The position numbers were made by a program, and so were the translations under genes. Source: JBALVT01 sp045110675 (GTDB taxonomy: Bacteria > Pseudomonadota > Gammaproteobacteria > Pseudomonadales > Halieaceae). Taken from it: DNA of 64,000 nucleotides. Under the pieces are notes generated by a model, which made no database searches, had not been told where the DNA came from, and saw only the letters and a list, made by a program, of their open reading frames with translations. The stretch spans positions 1-64,000 of the forward strand of contig JBGCGJ010000008.1 in assembly GCA_045110675.1 (NCBI GenBank), written 5' to 3'. Positions 9,020 through 17,475 of the stretch are shown in pieces; position 1 is the stretch's first letter, and each line of letters starts with the position of its first letter.

Positions 9020-9047
9020 ATTGACAGCGTCAATTGACGCTGTCAAT
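9020..9047. promoter_or_regulatory. 28-bp perfect palindrome, TetR operator
   Basis: The arms are ATTGACAGCGTCAA and its exact reverse complement TTGACGCTGTCAAT, with no spacer. Each arm itself contains TTGACAGCGTCAA, a smaller dyad, so two overlapping dimer sites are possible. It lies directly upstream of the TetR start codon at 9011. Confidence 0.8.
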
Positions 9048-9080
9048 TATAAAATACTGCCCCCCAGGCAATTCATGTAC

Positions 9081-9530
9081 CTAGCTAGAGGGTTTCCGGA
9101 ATTGCCAGTTGACGATCATCGCCGCAATGACAAGCTCGACCCAGCTCAGAGCAAGCGCGACCCCCACAACCGAGAGGCTGGTGAGGTTCATGTTGTAGAT
9201 CCCAATCCATAAGATGCAGAAAATCCCCAGCCAGGCGAAGGATCCCGCCGCGAGTACTTGGGCTTTATCGGTTCCAAAACGTTCTAGATATATCCACACA
9301 AAGCCGGTGACACAAAACACCAGAATCGTATCCCACAGGCCCCAAATAGCGAATATTGTCCAGCTCATTGGCGCCACGTTCTCTAGTGTAGGAAGTGCTT
9401 CGCGCATCATCGGCATGACGAAGAGGAAATAGCGGAGCACTTCAGAGACATTGATCCAAACCAGGTTTAGCAGCAGGGCTACGATGAAGGGTCTCGATCC
9501 AATCGACGGCTGTTGATGGGCTAACGTCAT
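9081..9530 (-). CDS. Four-TM membrane protein, coupled to TetR gene
   Basis: 149 aa starting at the ATG at 9530, which overlaps the stop of the upstream TetR gene as ATGA, so translation is coupled; in-frame starts further upstream are inside the TetR gene. Four hydrophobic helices are visible: SRPFIVALLLNLVWINVSEVL, MSWTIFAIWGLWDTILVFCV, AQVLAAGSFAWLGIFCILW and SLSVVGVALALSWVELVIAA. I do not recognise a named family. The context suggests a membrane protein whose level is controlled by the TetR regulator. Confidence 0.75.
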   Translation of the reverse strand: MTLAHQQPSIGSRPFIVALLLNLVWINVSEVLRYFLFVMPMMREALPTLENVAPMSWTIFAIWGLWDTILVFCVTGFVWIYLERFGTDKAQVLAAGSFAWLGIFCILWIGIYNMNLTSLSVVGVALALSWVELVIAAMIVNWQFRKPSS

Positions 9531-10129
9531 GATCTTATTCCTAGCTGTATCAGCTTTAGATAGTGTTTTACCGCGTTTTTTAATGGTTTGCTGTCCGAGG
9601 TAGAGCGTGACGCCGACCAAAGCCCTTGAGCAAAAACCACCGTTGTAGCCGCCAGGGCCTTAGTTTGTGCTGGGTCCAGGTGAATTGCTTGGTGGTGACA
9701 CTCATTGTTAAAGGCGTTTACAAAGCCAGTGCTAAGCCGTTCATTGTGCGCGTTTACCACAGCACAGATCTCGGGATCATGGGCCGCAATTTCGGTCATA
9801 GTGTTGGCAACTAAGCATCCTGGTCCAGGTAGGCCGGTGCTCTCCGCGCGCTCGATCTGGTGCATAAAATAACGCTCGACTGCGCCGAGGTCAGCGGACG
9901 AATCTTCAACTTGAACAAATGCGGGTGACACAACTTCAAGGTTGTAGCGTTCCAGAGCAGAGAGAAACAGTGCGCGCTTGCCACCAAAGTCACTATAGAT
10001 GCCCTGGCGGCTGACGCCTGTTGAGCGAACCAGATCGTCCAAAGAAGTCGCATTGTAGCCATGGTGCCAGAACACTTCCATGGCGGCGCTGGCGAGAGAG
10101 GTGGGGGTATGAGATTTTGGTCTTGGCAT
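9527..10129 (-). CDS. TetR-family transcriptional regulator
   Basis: 200 aa. The HTH is LASAAMEVFWHHGYNATSLDD, then LVRSTGVSRQGIYSDFGGKRALF (residues about 12-55), close to the AcrR/NemR-like subgroup with TetR_C_16-like C-termini (LPGPGCLVANTMTEIAAHDPE). It leads a two-gene operon with the membrane protein through an ATGA overlap. A 14-bp perfect palindrome lies 15 bases upstream of its start, consistent with autorepression. Confidence 0.9.
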   Translation of the reverse strand: MPRPKSHTPTSLASAAMEVFWHHGYNATSLDDLVRSTGVSRQGIYSDFGGKRALFLSALERYNLEVVSPAFVQVEDSSADLGAVERYFMHQIERAESTGLPGPGCLVANTMTEIAAHDPEICAVVNAHNERLSTGFVNAFNNECHHQAIHLDPAQTKALAATTVVFAQGLWSASRSTSDSKPLKNAVKHYLKLIQLGIRS

Positions 10130-10143
10130 TGGAATAATTTAAC

Positions 10144-10157
10144 AGAATGATCATTCT
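10144..10157. promoter_or_regulatory. 14-bp palindrome, likely TetR operator
   Basis: AGAATGATCATTCT is a perfect inverted repeat 15 bp upstream of the TetR start at 10129, in an AT-rich promoter stretch. Position and symmetry fit an autorepressor site. Confidence 0.6.
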
Positions 10158-10396
10158 TTTACAATTTATTTGATACCTGCGACGTAGCCGGTTGGTAATT
10201 TGGGGGGTTCGACCTGGTCCGTCGCCGTGGATGACTGACTGAAGATCGGGGTAAGAGGATTTCTTCGCAATAAGTTCTATATATTGCTTATACTTAGAAA
10301 AATTGGCTGCTAGCCAGCAGTCGGTAAAAGATCACTTAGAAAACTTGGTTTTGAGCGTCCACGTAGTGTCTAACAATTTAATAACTCTACTGTGCA
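10158..10396. other. Intergenic region upstream of the long operon
   Basis: This lies between the divergent TetR operon and the long plus-strand operon. It should hold the operon promoter, but I found no convincing -35/-10 pair or operator. The stretch 10260-10310 is AT-rich. Confidence 0.4.
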
Positions 10397-10489
10397 ATGT
10401 CGCTGGAAAAACAATCGGCAGACACAGGACTATGGGAACTCCAGCGGCTGCGACGGTCTAAGTTCTACACTGACGAGGCTATTTTCTGA
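10397..10489 (+). CDS. Possible 30-aa leader ORF abutting the operon
   Basis: An ATG at 10397 opens 30 codons (MSLEKQSADTGLWELQRL, then a short tail) ending in TGA immediately followed by the ATG of the TPR/TonB gene (TGAATG). Such stop-start abutment often means translational coupling. No strong ribosome-binding site precedes it, and the peptide matches nothing I know, so it may be chance. Confidence 0.3.
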   Translation: MSLEKQSADTGLWELQRLRRSKFYTDEAIF

Positions 10490-11638
10490 ATGGCGTTTTT
10501 TCGCATTACATTGTTACTGTCACTACCAGGGGTACTGCTCTTTTCCCGGCCGGTCTTGGCAGAGGATAATATTGGGCAGTACCTGGAGCAGCTGCAGCGT
10601 GCTGAAGAGGAGTATGGTGCCTATGACCAAAGCCTGGCGGACGCCTATCTGGGGCTTGGCGCAGCGTACGAAGCTAATCAGGAACTCAACGAAGCGGTCG
10701 ATGCTTATTTGCGTGGCATGCATGTTCAGCGTGTTAATAACGGGCTGTTTGACCCGGGGCAGCTTGTTTATTTAGAAGAGTTGGCCGGTTTGGAAATGGA
10801 GAGGAGCAATTGGTTTGATGCCTCTGACCACTTGAAGAGAGCGTATCTCATCACCGCAGAGAACCATCAGCCTGATTCCCTGCCTGTATTAAAAGCCTTG
10901 AGCAACCTCATTGATTTACACTTGCAAGCCTATTCTGTTGGCGCTGAGGATTGGGATAAACACCTGGCCAGGGCTGCCACTTTAAATCAGCACCAATTTG
11001 CAGGCTCTGGCTGGATAAACCAGGATTTGCTTTTCACTCAAGAGCGCCTGCAAAGAACCGCATACATTAACTATCAAGTTCATAAGTTAGCTCAGTCGCG
11101 TGTTGAGCTTAATATTCCTGGTTCTTTTCAGGGGAATATCAATAAACAAAACGCGCCAACTCTGTTCCCGTCTTTTCGTCAGGGAAAAGTCGCGTTAGAG
11201 AATAATGTCTACATTCTTAACGAAGCAAACGCGGAGCCGAAACTAATCGCACAGGGCTTAGCTCAAGTCGGTGATTGGCACGCTTTGTTTGATAGGAGAA
11301 ACAGTGCCATGAAATATTATCAACAGGCATTTGATTTCTACGCTAGTTATGAAGGCGAGGAGGCAGCAACTAAGGAGTTTAGCGAACCAGTGAGGATTCC
11401 TACCTTTAGGTTTGATCAAGCCGGATCAGTGACGACCAAAAAATTCCAATACAGTTTAAGTGTGACGGCTGCCGGACGAACCAAGGACGTCAAATTGCTG
11501 AGCGAGGAGGAGGGGTTATCTGTTCGCGATTTGCGTCGAGCGCTTTCCACCGCAAAATCTGTGCGCTATAGGCCGGCACTAACGAAAAATGGTCCTATGG
11601 CGAAACCCGATCAAACGCTGTCTGTGTTGTTGGAATAA
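10490..11638 (+). CDS. Periplasmic TPR protein with TonB-like C-terminus
   Basis: 382 aa. It has a signal peptide (MAFFRITLLLSLPGVLLFSR, cleavage near VLA-ED). TPR-like helices follow (YDQSLADAYLGLGAAYEANQELNEAVDAYLRG; WHALFDRRNSAMKYYQQAFDFY). The last 80 residues (YSLSVTAAGRTKDVKLLSEE, then ALSTAKSVRYRPALTKNGP) match the fold pattern of the TonB C-terminal domain, without its usual PxYP entry motif. It is the first large gene of the operon, and the next gene starts 4 bp after its stop. Within the cluster it may link the inner-membrane motor to the cell wall or outer membrane, as TonB does; this role is inferred. Confidence 0.7.
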   Translation: MAFFRITLLLSLPGVLLFSRPVLAEDNIGQYLEQLQRAEEEYGAYDQSLADAYLGLGAAYEANQELNEAVDAYLRGMHVQRVNNGLFDPGQLVYLEELAGLEMERSNWFDASDHLKRAYLITAENHQPDSLPVLKALSNLIDLHLQAYSVGAEDWDKHLARAATLNQHQFAGSGWINQDLLFTQERLQRTAYINYQVHKLAQSRVELNIPGSFQGNINKQNAPTLFPSFRQGKVALENNVYILNEANAEPKLIAQGLAQVGDWHALFDRRNSAMKYYQQAFDFYASYEGEEAATKEFSEPVRIPTFRFDQAGSVTTKKFQYSLSVTAAGRTKDVKLLSEEEGLSVRDLRRALSTAKSVRYRPALTKNGPMAKPDQTLSVLLE

Positions 11639-11642
11639 AAAT

Positions 11643-12365
11643 ATGCTGCTACGACTTTTATTGACCCTATATTGCTCGATTGTTTTGGTTGCTTGTCAGA
11701 CATCCTCAGGCACTTCTGACAGTGGTCTTCCGGGAATTCCAGGTGTACCGGGTGCGCCAGGCGTGCCGGGTGTGCCAGGCGTGCCAGGTTCTCCAGGCCT
11801 TCCAGGTTCCCCAGGTTCTCCAGGTTCTCCAGGTTCTCCAAGTTCCCCAGGGCCGGCGAGCCCTTCCGGAGGCGGTGGTGACACACTTGAGGATCTGGAG
11901 AAAACGTTTGACGATTCTTTGGGTGATTTTGACGATGTACTCACGGAGGGCTCTGGCGATGCCGGCAGTTCAAGTGAGGGTGAGGATGTCTTTGGTTCTT
12001 CGAGTGAGAACGGGGCTGATTCCGAGTTTAGTGATGAATCAATCGGTGGTGATAAAGCCGATTCGGATTCCGGTGGCGGCGGAGGTTCCAGCAACAGCGA
12101 ACCGCCCAGTGAAAGTGGGGGGGCTTCGGGATCTTCTGAGAGCGGCCAAGGTGCACAAGACCAACAAAGTAAGAGTGATGCTGGCGAACCTAGCGAACCA
12201 GGCGAAAAGCCAGAGCCGATTGCAGATATTCCAGACGATATTTCCGAAGGTGGCGCCGATGACATCATAGCTCGCCAGATTCGAGAGGCGGCGGAGCAGG
12301 AAAGAGACCCGGTGCTAAGAGAAAAATTGTGGGACGAATATCGAAAATATAAGGCGCAGCAATGA
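11643..12365 (+). CDS. Collagen-like, acidic lipoprotein
   Basis: 240 aa starting at the ATG at 11643. The lipoprotein signal MLLRLLLTLYCSIVLVAC has its lipobox ending at Cys18. Next comes a collagen-type run of thirteen unbroken Gly-X-Pro triplets (11724-11840), then a long disordered stretch rich in Ser, Gly, Asp and Glu. A charged C-terminal helix (IIARQIREAAEQERDPVLRE) ends it. Pro-rich GXP repeats form stiff polyproline/triple-helix rods, so this may be a spacer anchored in a membrane. It overlaps the next gene by ATGA. The unusual composition also leaves a long spurious open frame on the opposite strand. Confidence 0.8.
   Translation: MLLRLLLTLYCSIVLVACQTSSGTSDSGLPGIPGVPGAPGVPGVPGVPGSPGLPGSPGSPGSPGSPSSPGPASPSGGGGDTLEDLEKTFDDSLGDFDDVLTEGSGDAGSSSEGEDVFGSSSENGADSEFSDESIGGDKADSDSGGGGGSSNSEPPSESGGASGSSESGQGAQDQQSKSDAGEPSEPGEKPEPIADIPDDISEGGADDIIARQIREAAEQERDPVLREKLWDEYRKYKAQQ
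11724..11840 (+). repeat. Thirteen tandem 9-bp units encoding Gly-X-Pro
   Basis: The units follow the pattern GGNNNNCCN and encode GLP GIP GVP GAP GVP GVP GVP GSP GLP GSP GSP GSP GSP. Near-identical units (GGTTCTCCA repeated) at 11790-11840 could recombine or slip, so the rod length may vary between strains. Confidence 0.85.
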
Positions 12366-13582
12366 ATATCGTATTCCGTCAATACTTCCTTGGGATCACT
12401 GTTTCATTGATGTTTTTCCTATCGGGCGCAGCCAGCGCTGCGTTGATTAAAGTGACCTCTTCGACGCCGCTGGTACTGGATCAAATTTCAGAAGAATGGC
12501 CGGAACAAAGTCTGATCGATGTTGGGGTAGTCGCTTTTGGAACCAGCCTGGATGTCGGTTCTGAAACTGACGCCGTCTTACCGGCCGTGCGCAATGCCGA
12601 AGGCATTTATTTCGCGAATCAGCTGGCCAAGACTATTGAACAAAGTGGTGCCTGGGGAGCCGTGCGTACAGTCGCAAGCGGTGATGTGATCGTTGACTTG
12701 CAGCTCAGCGCAATTATTGTGCAATCAGATGGGCAAACGCTTAGTCTCGAAGTGAAGGCTATCGATACTTCCGGCAAAGTCTGGCTCGAAGCCGACTACA
12801 GTCAAGTGGTGGGCAAGTATGCCTACGACAGACGATTGAAACGCACGCGAGATCCTTTTCAAAATACGTATAACAAAATCGCCAATGACATTTTGGCTAT
12901 TAGAAAGCAAATGTCCCACAGCGATGCGCAAAAGCTGCGAACGGTTTCCGATATTCGCTTCGCGCAAAAATTTTCACCTCAGGCCTTTTCTGAATACACC
13001 GCAAAAACCAAGGACGGGACCTTGCAACTGCAGCGCCTGCCCGCGCAAAGCGATGCCTTATTCCAACGTACCCAACAAATTCGTGAGCGGGATTATCTCT
13101 ATATAGATACCATGCAGGACTTCTACGACACTTTCAGTCAGAAAATGCACAGGCCTTATCAGGACTGGCGGCGTGAAAGCTACAATGTCGTAGTGCAAAT
13201 TGCGCGTTATGACAGTGCCGGAACTCGGCGAATTTTTACCGGCATTGCGGCAGTAATCGCGGGTGCTTACGTTGGCAATACGGGGGGATCCAGAGGGACT
13301 CGCAATGCGGGCTATGCAGGGGCTTCGGTAGGCGGTGTTTTAATTAAAAGCGGACTGAACGAGAAAAACAAAAAGGCAGAATTTATCGAACGACTTGCGG
13401 AAATGGGTTCTTCGCTTGAGGTTGAATTGGAGCCGAGAGTGATTGAACTCGATGACCGGACCGTTACTCTAACGGGCACGGTTGAAGGGCAGTATTCCCA
13501 GTGGCAGGATCTTCTCGCTCGAATGTATGCGGCGGAAAGGGGCGAGCAACCCGTATTACCGGTCCCCTCCCAGGGCTTATGA
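12362..13582 (+). CDS. Exported protein with glycine zipper, assembly-factor-like
   Basis: 406 aa. The signal peptide (MNIVFRQYFLGITVSLMFFL, cleavage after SGAASA) overlaps the previous stop by ATGA. Residues about 45-170 (IDVGVVAFGTSL, IYFANQLAKTIEQSGAWGAVR, DVIVDLQLSAIIVQSDGQTLSLEVKAID) have the alpha/beta pattern of the N-terminal domains seen in CsgG, TolB and PqiC-type lipoproteins. Near residue 300 there is a glycine-zipper segment (GIAAVIAGAYVGNTGGS, then NAGYAGASVGGVLI), which often inserts in membranes. I do not recognise a named family. It may be an outer-membrane or periplasmic component of the cluster. Confidence 0.6.
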   Translation: MNIVFRQYFLGITVSLMFFLSGAASAALIKVTSSTPLVLDQISEEWPEQSLIDVGVVAFGTSLDVGSETDAVLPAVRNAEGIYFANQLAKTIEQSGAWGAVRTVASGDVIVDLQLSAIIVQSDGQTLSLEVKAIDTSGKVWLEADYSQVVGKYAYDRRLKRTRDPFQNTYNKIANDILAIRKQMSHSDAQKLRTVSDIRFAQKFSPQAFSEYTAKTKDGTLQLQRLPAQSDALFQRTQQIRERDYLYIDTMQDFYDTFSQKMHRPYQDWRRESYNVVVQIARYDSAGTRRIFTGIAAVIAGAYVGNTGGSRGTRNAGYAGASVGGVLIKSGLNEKNKKAEFIERLAEMGSSLEVELEPRVIELDDRTVTLTGTVEGQYSQWQDLLARMYAAERGEQPVLPVPSQGL

Positions 13583-15075
13583 CATCATTCGATAGTCAAA
13601 GCGATGCTCCGGTGGAGCGCGATACGGCTTCAATTGTTTTGCGGCCGCCGAAGCCCCGGGGATCCTCGAGAAAGCGCTTTCAGATAATTGTTGCACTGAT
13701 CATCGTTTTGGGAGCGGTGCTGTTTTTGTTGCCCGAACTGCAGCCCTCAGTAGAGACGTCGACGCTAGCGGATGCCGGTGATTGGATCGAGACTAATAAT
13801 CAGAGCACCAGGGTCGAACAGACTTCACCGCTGAGTGATGCCGAGGCGCTGGTTTTCAGGCGGGAGGCGCAAGATTTACTGGTAGAGGTTGTTGATCTTA
13901 AAAATGCTCTGTTGGCACTGGGAGTTAATGCCTGGGCCGCAGAGGAATATGCGTCCATCGAGGCTGATTTAGCCAATGCTGAAAGTCAGTATCAACAAGG
14001 CGAATATTCTCAGGCCAAAGAGTCTTATCAGGTTGTGCGAGCCAAGTTCGGTGCTTTAAAAGACTCGTTCCAGCCGCGTCTGGATGAATTTTTGAAGGAG
14101 GCTGATGCCGCGGTGGCCGATTATCGTGCCGGTGATGCGCTGCGGTTTTTCGAAGCGGCCAGGAATATGGACGCAAGCAATACGCGGGCGTTGAATGGTG
14201 TCGCATTGGCCACTGTGTTACCTCAGATTCAAGGGCTGATGACGGAGGCGATTAACTGCAGATCTCGTCAGGATTTGAATTGTGCACTGCAACATACTGA
14301 GCGTGCTGTCGCCTTGAACGCTGACTTCTCTCCCGCAGCGGAACTCAGGGACTCCCTGAAAAACGAGATAGTTCAGCGTCGTTATCAGGTAAAAATGAGC
14401 CAGGGGTTCTTGGCCCTGGATCAACAGCGCTGGGACGCGGCTCGCAATGCATTCGACGCTGCCGAGAAAATTTTGCCAAAGCAAAGTAGTACCGCCGCCG
14501 CCTCGGAGCAGCTGGCCGCCGCGCGGGAGCAAATCGAAGTGACGGAATTGCTGGATCAAGCACGATTACTTGAATCTCAAGAAGATTGGGATAGAGCAAA
14601 GAGAATTTACGAAAAACTCCTGCGTCGTGACCCCAGTCTGGTGGATCCAGCAGTTCGGCTTGTCACCGTCAATACTCGAGCGGACATTGCGGCGAAGTAT
14701 CGACGCTATCTCGGCGATCCAATGTTGCTCACTCGAGAGAGAGACGCACTTGAGGCTGAGCAACTCCTGCGTGACACGGCGTCTCTTACATCTAAAAGTA
14801 GCGTGCTCGCTCAACAACATCAGTTGCTTTCAGAAAATTTGGCGACGATGAAAATGCCGAGAGAAATTGCATTCACTTCCGACGGGCAAACACAGGTGAC
14901 CGTCTACAAAGTTGCAGCCTTGGGCAGGTTTAATGAAACAACACTAACCCTGAAGCCGGGAAAATACATTGCTTCCGGCAATCGTCAAGGTTACCGAGAT
15001 GTCCGAGTCGAGTTTGTCGTTGGTGGTGATTCAGCGGTAACTACTGTGTCAATTGCCTGTGTAGATATGATATGA
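13579..15075 (+). CDS. Inner-membrane TPR protein with PEGA-like C-terminus
   Basis: 498 aa from the ATG at 13579 (ATGA overlap with the previous stop). It has a short basic cytoplasmic N-tail and one TM helix (FQIIVALIIVLGAVLFLLP, about residues 36-55). A large periplasmic region of tandem helical hairpins of TPR type follows (ESQYQQGEYSQAKESYQVVRA, LRFFEAARNMDASNTRALNG, DRAKRIYEKLLRRDPSLVDP). The last 70 residues (LTLKPGKYIASGNRQGYRDV) form one PEGA-like beta domain. The layout (TM, TPR, PEGA) suggests a scaffold between membrane and cell wall. It overlaps the next gene by ATGA. Confidence 0.75.
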   Translation: MTSFDSQSDAPVERDTASIVLRPPKPRGSSRKRFQIIVALIIVLGAVLFLLPELQPSVETSTLADAGDWIETNNQSTRVEQTSPLSDAEALVFRREAQDLLVEVVDLKNALLALGVNAWAAEEYASIEADLANAESQYQQGEYSQAKESYQVVRAKFGALKDSFQPRLDEFLKEADAAVADYRAGDALRFFEAARNMDASNTRALNGVALATVLPQIQGLMTEAINCRSRQDLNCALQHTERAVALNADFSPAAELRDSLKNEIVQRRYQVKMSQGFLALDQQRWDAARNAFDAAEKILPKQSSTAAASEQLAAAREQIEVTELLDQARLLESQEDWDRAKRIYEKLLRRDPSLVDPAVRLVTVNTRADIAAKYRRYLGDPMLLTRERDALEAEQLLRDTASLTSKSSVLAQQHQLLSENLATMKMPREIAFTSDGQTQVTVYKVAALGRFNETTLTLKPGKYIASGNRQGYRDVRVEFVVGGDSAVTTVSIACVDMI

Positions 15076-17168
15076 ATGCGCACGAAGACAGTAGTGTAAT
15101 CAAGTCGACTCACGGTGATCCACAGGCTCATGAGCAGGCCCACCAGGATTCCATGTTTGGAGATGTGGCGCTGGTGATTGAGACGCCAAAACGCAAACTA
15201 ACCGCATTATCTACAGCGATTCTCCTTCTAGCTCTGCTCACCGCAGGTGTTCTATTGGCCTTGTGGTGGTCAACGCCTCTATTGGTTGTGTCTAAGCCGT
15301 CATCGGCAAATGTTTCACTGTCGGGTTTTGCTCCGAAAGTGGGAAGCAGTTATGTATTGCTGCCCGGAAATTATGAGATTGTCGCAACGGCGGAAGGCTA
15401 CCGCCCCTATCGGGACGAGATAACGGTACTGCGCGCCGAATCACAGTCCTTTGATTTGGTAATGAAACCATTGCCCGGGCGCCTGCAGGTGAACAGCACG
15501 ATCTCCGAACTTCAGATGACCGTAGATGGTGTGGCTCTAGAGCAAAGCCTTCCCGGCATCGTTAGGGATTTGGAACGCGGTGCGCATATTTTCCGCTTTG
15601 ATCACCCGCGTTATTTTGCTCAGGACTTCCCGTTTGATGTTGAAGGGTTTGATCGCTTGCAGACTCTTGATGTCTCTCTAGATCCGGCCTGGGGGCGGCT
15701 GTTATTGAGCAGCGTTCCAGAATCCCAAGTCACAGTAGATGGACAATTAGTGGGTACAACGCCAGTTTCTGCGGAAATACTGCAAACCGGAAGCGAAGTC
15801 GAACTGGTGGCTGCAGGCTTTAATCCCTGGAAGCAAACTCTGAGCGTGGCTGCGGGAGACTCCCAGAGCTGGCCGGAGATTAAGCTTATACCTGCCGACG
15901 GGCAGCTATCACTTACCAGTAAGCCAAGCGGTGCGAGCGTCACTGTCGGGGATAAGTATGTAGGGGTAACCCCTTTAACTGCGGCTGTGCCCTCAGGCAA
16001 GTCTGTCGAAGTTAAAATATTTCTGCAAGGCTACCAGGCGAGTACGCGTCGTGTGGAATTTGAACCCGAACAGAAAGATCAGCTCGAAATTGTTTTACGA
16101 CCGGAAAGAGGCCAGATTAGCCTGGAGGTATTTCCCACTGATAGTGAGGTCTACGTCGATGAGCAATTACAGCGCGCGGGTCTTAGCCAGCTTTCACTGT
16201 TAGCTAAACCTCATACGATTGAAATACGTAAAGAAGGCTACGTCAGCCAGCGTAAGACAATAACCCCGCGACCAAACGTCAGCCAGTCACTGCAGTTTAA
16301 ATTACTCACTGAACAGCAGCATTACTGGCTCGCGTTTCCAGAGAGCGTAACAGCGCCCGCCGGAATTGCTATGCGGCTGATGCGCCCGGATATGGAGTTT
16401 CTAATGGGAGCTTCGCGACGAGAAGCGGGCCGTCGTGCCAATGAGGTTGAGCGACGGGTGAAGTTAGACAAGCCGTTTTATGTTAGTCAATTTGAAGTTA
16501 CGAATAGTCAATATCGTCAATTTCAGGTGAAACATACATCGCAGCAGCTGGCGGGTAATAGCCTTGATTTTGCCAAGCAACCGGTTAGCAGCATTAGTTG
16601 GTTAGATGCCGCAAAGTTTTGCAATTGGATGTCCCTGGAAGCGGGACTCACTCCCGTTTACGAAATTGAAGGTGATCGCTTAAGTTCTTCAGATATTAGC
16701 GCCAACGGGTATCGGCTGCCCACCGAGGCAGAGTGGGCATGGTTGGCAAGAATTCAAGATGATGGTTTTAGATTGACTTATTCCTGGGGCACCAAGTCCT
16801 ATCCCCCGGTTGCGAAGATTGAAAACTATGCAGACGCGCGTGCTAAAACCCTGCTAGGACGTGCTGTTCCGAATTACGACGATGGCTTCATTGTCGCTTC
16901 GGAGGTTGGGAAATTCCCCGCAAACCAAAGGGGTCTGTATGACATGGGTGGTAATGTCGCTGAGTGGATTCATGACTTCTATGCCGTCGAGGTGCATCGC
17001 GGGCCGCCTTTGATCAATCCGGCCGGTCCACCCTCAGGCACAGATCATGTTGTCCGTGGCGCCAGTTGGAAACATGGCTCAAGATCGGAATTACGCCTGT
17101 CCTACCGAGAGAGGGGTTATGACGCCCGCCTGGATGTGGGCATGAGAGTGGTGCGTTACATTGACTAG
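15072..17168 (+). CDS. TM-anchored five-PEGA protein with SUMF1-like C-terminal domain
   Basis: 698 aa. One TM (TALSTAILLLALLTAGVLLA, about residues 43-65) is followed by five PEGA-like repeats of about 75 residues, each with a surface-loop glycine pair (PGNYEIVATAEGYRPYRDE; GTTPVSAEILQTGSEVELVA; GVTPLTAAVPSGKSVEVKIF). The last about 260 residues form a formylglycine-generating-enzyme (SUMF1) fold: FYVSQFEVTNSQYRQF, GYRLPTEAEWAW, GLYDMGGNVAEWIHDFY, HVVRGASWKHGS, DVGMRVVRY. The active-site cysteine pair expected just after RG(G/A)SW is missing, and I see no EgtB-type iron ligands. The domain is therefore probably structural or sugar/peptide-binding. It likely faces the periplasm. Confidence 0.85.
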   Translation: MNAHEDSSVIKSTHGDPQAHEQAHQDSMFGDVALVIETPKRKLTALSTAILLLALLTAGVLLALWWSTPLLVVSKPSSANVSLSGFAPKVGSSYVLLPGNYEIVATAEGYRPYRDEITVLRAESQSFDLVMKPLPGRLQVNSTISELQMTVDGVALEQSLPGIVRDLERGAHIFRFDHPRYFAQDFPFDVEGFDRLQTLDVSLDPAWGRLLLSSVPESQVTVDGQLVGTTPVSAEILQTGSEVELVAAGFNPWKQTLSVAAGDSQSWPEIKLIPADGQLSLTSKPSGASVTVGDKYVGVTPLTAAVPSGKSVEVKIFLQGYQASTRRVEFEPEQKDQLEIVLRPERGQISLEVFPTDSEVYVDEQLQRAGLSQLSLLAKPHTIEIRKEGYVSQRKTITPRPNVSQSLQFKLLTEQQHYWLAFPESVTAPAGIAMRLMRPDMEFLMGASRREAGRRANEVERRVKLDKPFYVSQFEVTNSQYRQFQVKHTSQQLAGNSLDFAKQPVSSISWLDAAKFCNWMSLEAGLTPVYEIEGDRLSSSDISANGYRLPTEAEWAWLARIQDDGFRLTYSWGTKSYPPVAKIENYADARAKTLLGRAVPNYDDGFIVASEVGKFPANQRGLYDMGGNVAEWIHDFYAVEVHRGPPLINPAGPPSGTDHVVRGASWKHGSRSELRLSYRERGYDARLDVGMRVVRYID

Positions 17169-17436
17169 AGTATTTCAGCATTTCGAATTTGGGTGCCAAC
17201 TCGTCGCCAGCTTTGTCGGCGGCTGTGCTCTTTTCCTGTTAGTGGCTGTCGTAGCAGTAGCCCAGGAACCCATCACCGAATCGAACGGCGGCGATGAACA
17301 AATTGCCGACGCAGGTACGCCGTCAGCGGAGGAATCCGCGGAAGTGATACCCGAAACCACCGAGTCTGAGAAAACATTCGAGCCCACGGAGGATATCTCC
17401 GAGGATATTTCGATTTCCTTTCCCATCGATATTTAG
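17161..17436 (+). CDS. Small acidic exported protein
   Basis: 91 aa from a TTG at 17161 that overlaps the previous stop by 8 bp. It has a hydrophobic N-terminal segment (FVGGCALFLLVAVVAVAQEP) that reads as a signal peptide with cleavage after AVAQ or as a TM anchor. A strongly acidic, Pro/Thr/Glu-rich tail ends SISFPIDI. Its position between the PEGA and TolQ genes implies it belongs to the machine. No family is recognised. The TTG start is chosen because no other start lies in frame before the hydrophobic segment. Confidence 0.6.
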   Translation: MTRVFQHFEFGCQLVASFVGGCALFLLVAVVAVAQEPITESNGGDEQIADAGTPSAEESAEVIPETTESEKTFEPTEDISEDISISFPIDI

Positions 17437-17475
17437 AATATGTGATGCAATTTTACGATTCCCAACAGGTGAACA

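Noticed and set aside
11696..12382. Long minus-strand frame of 228 codons opposite the collagen-like lipoprotein
   Set aside because: It is Pro/Ser/Gly-rich only because it mirrors the low-complexity plus-strand gene. The plus strand has the lipobox, overlap pattern and operon context.
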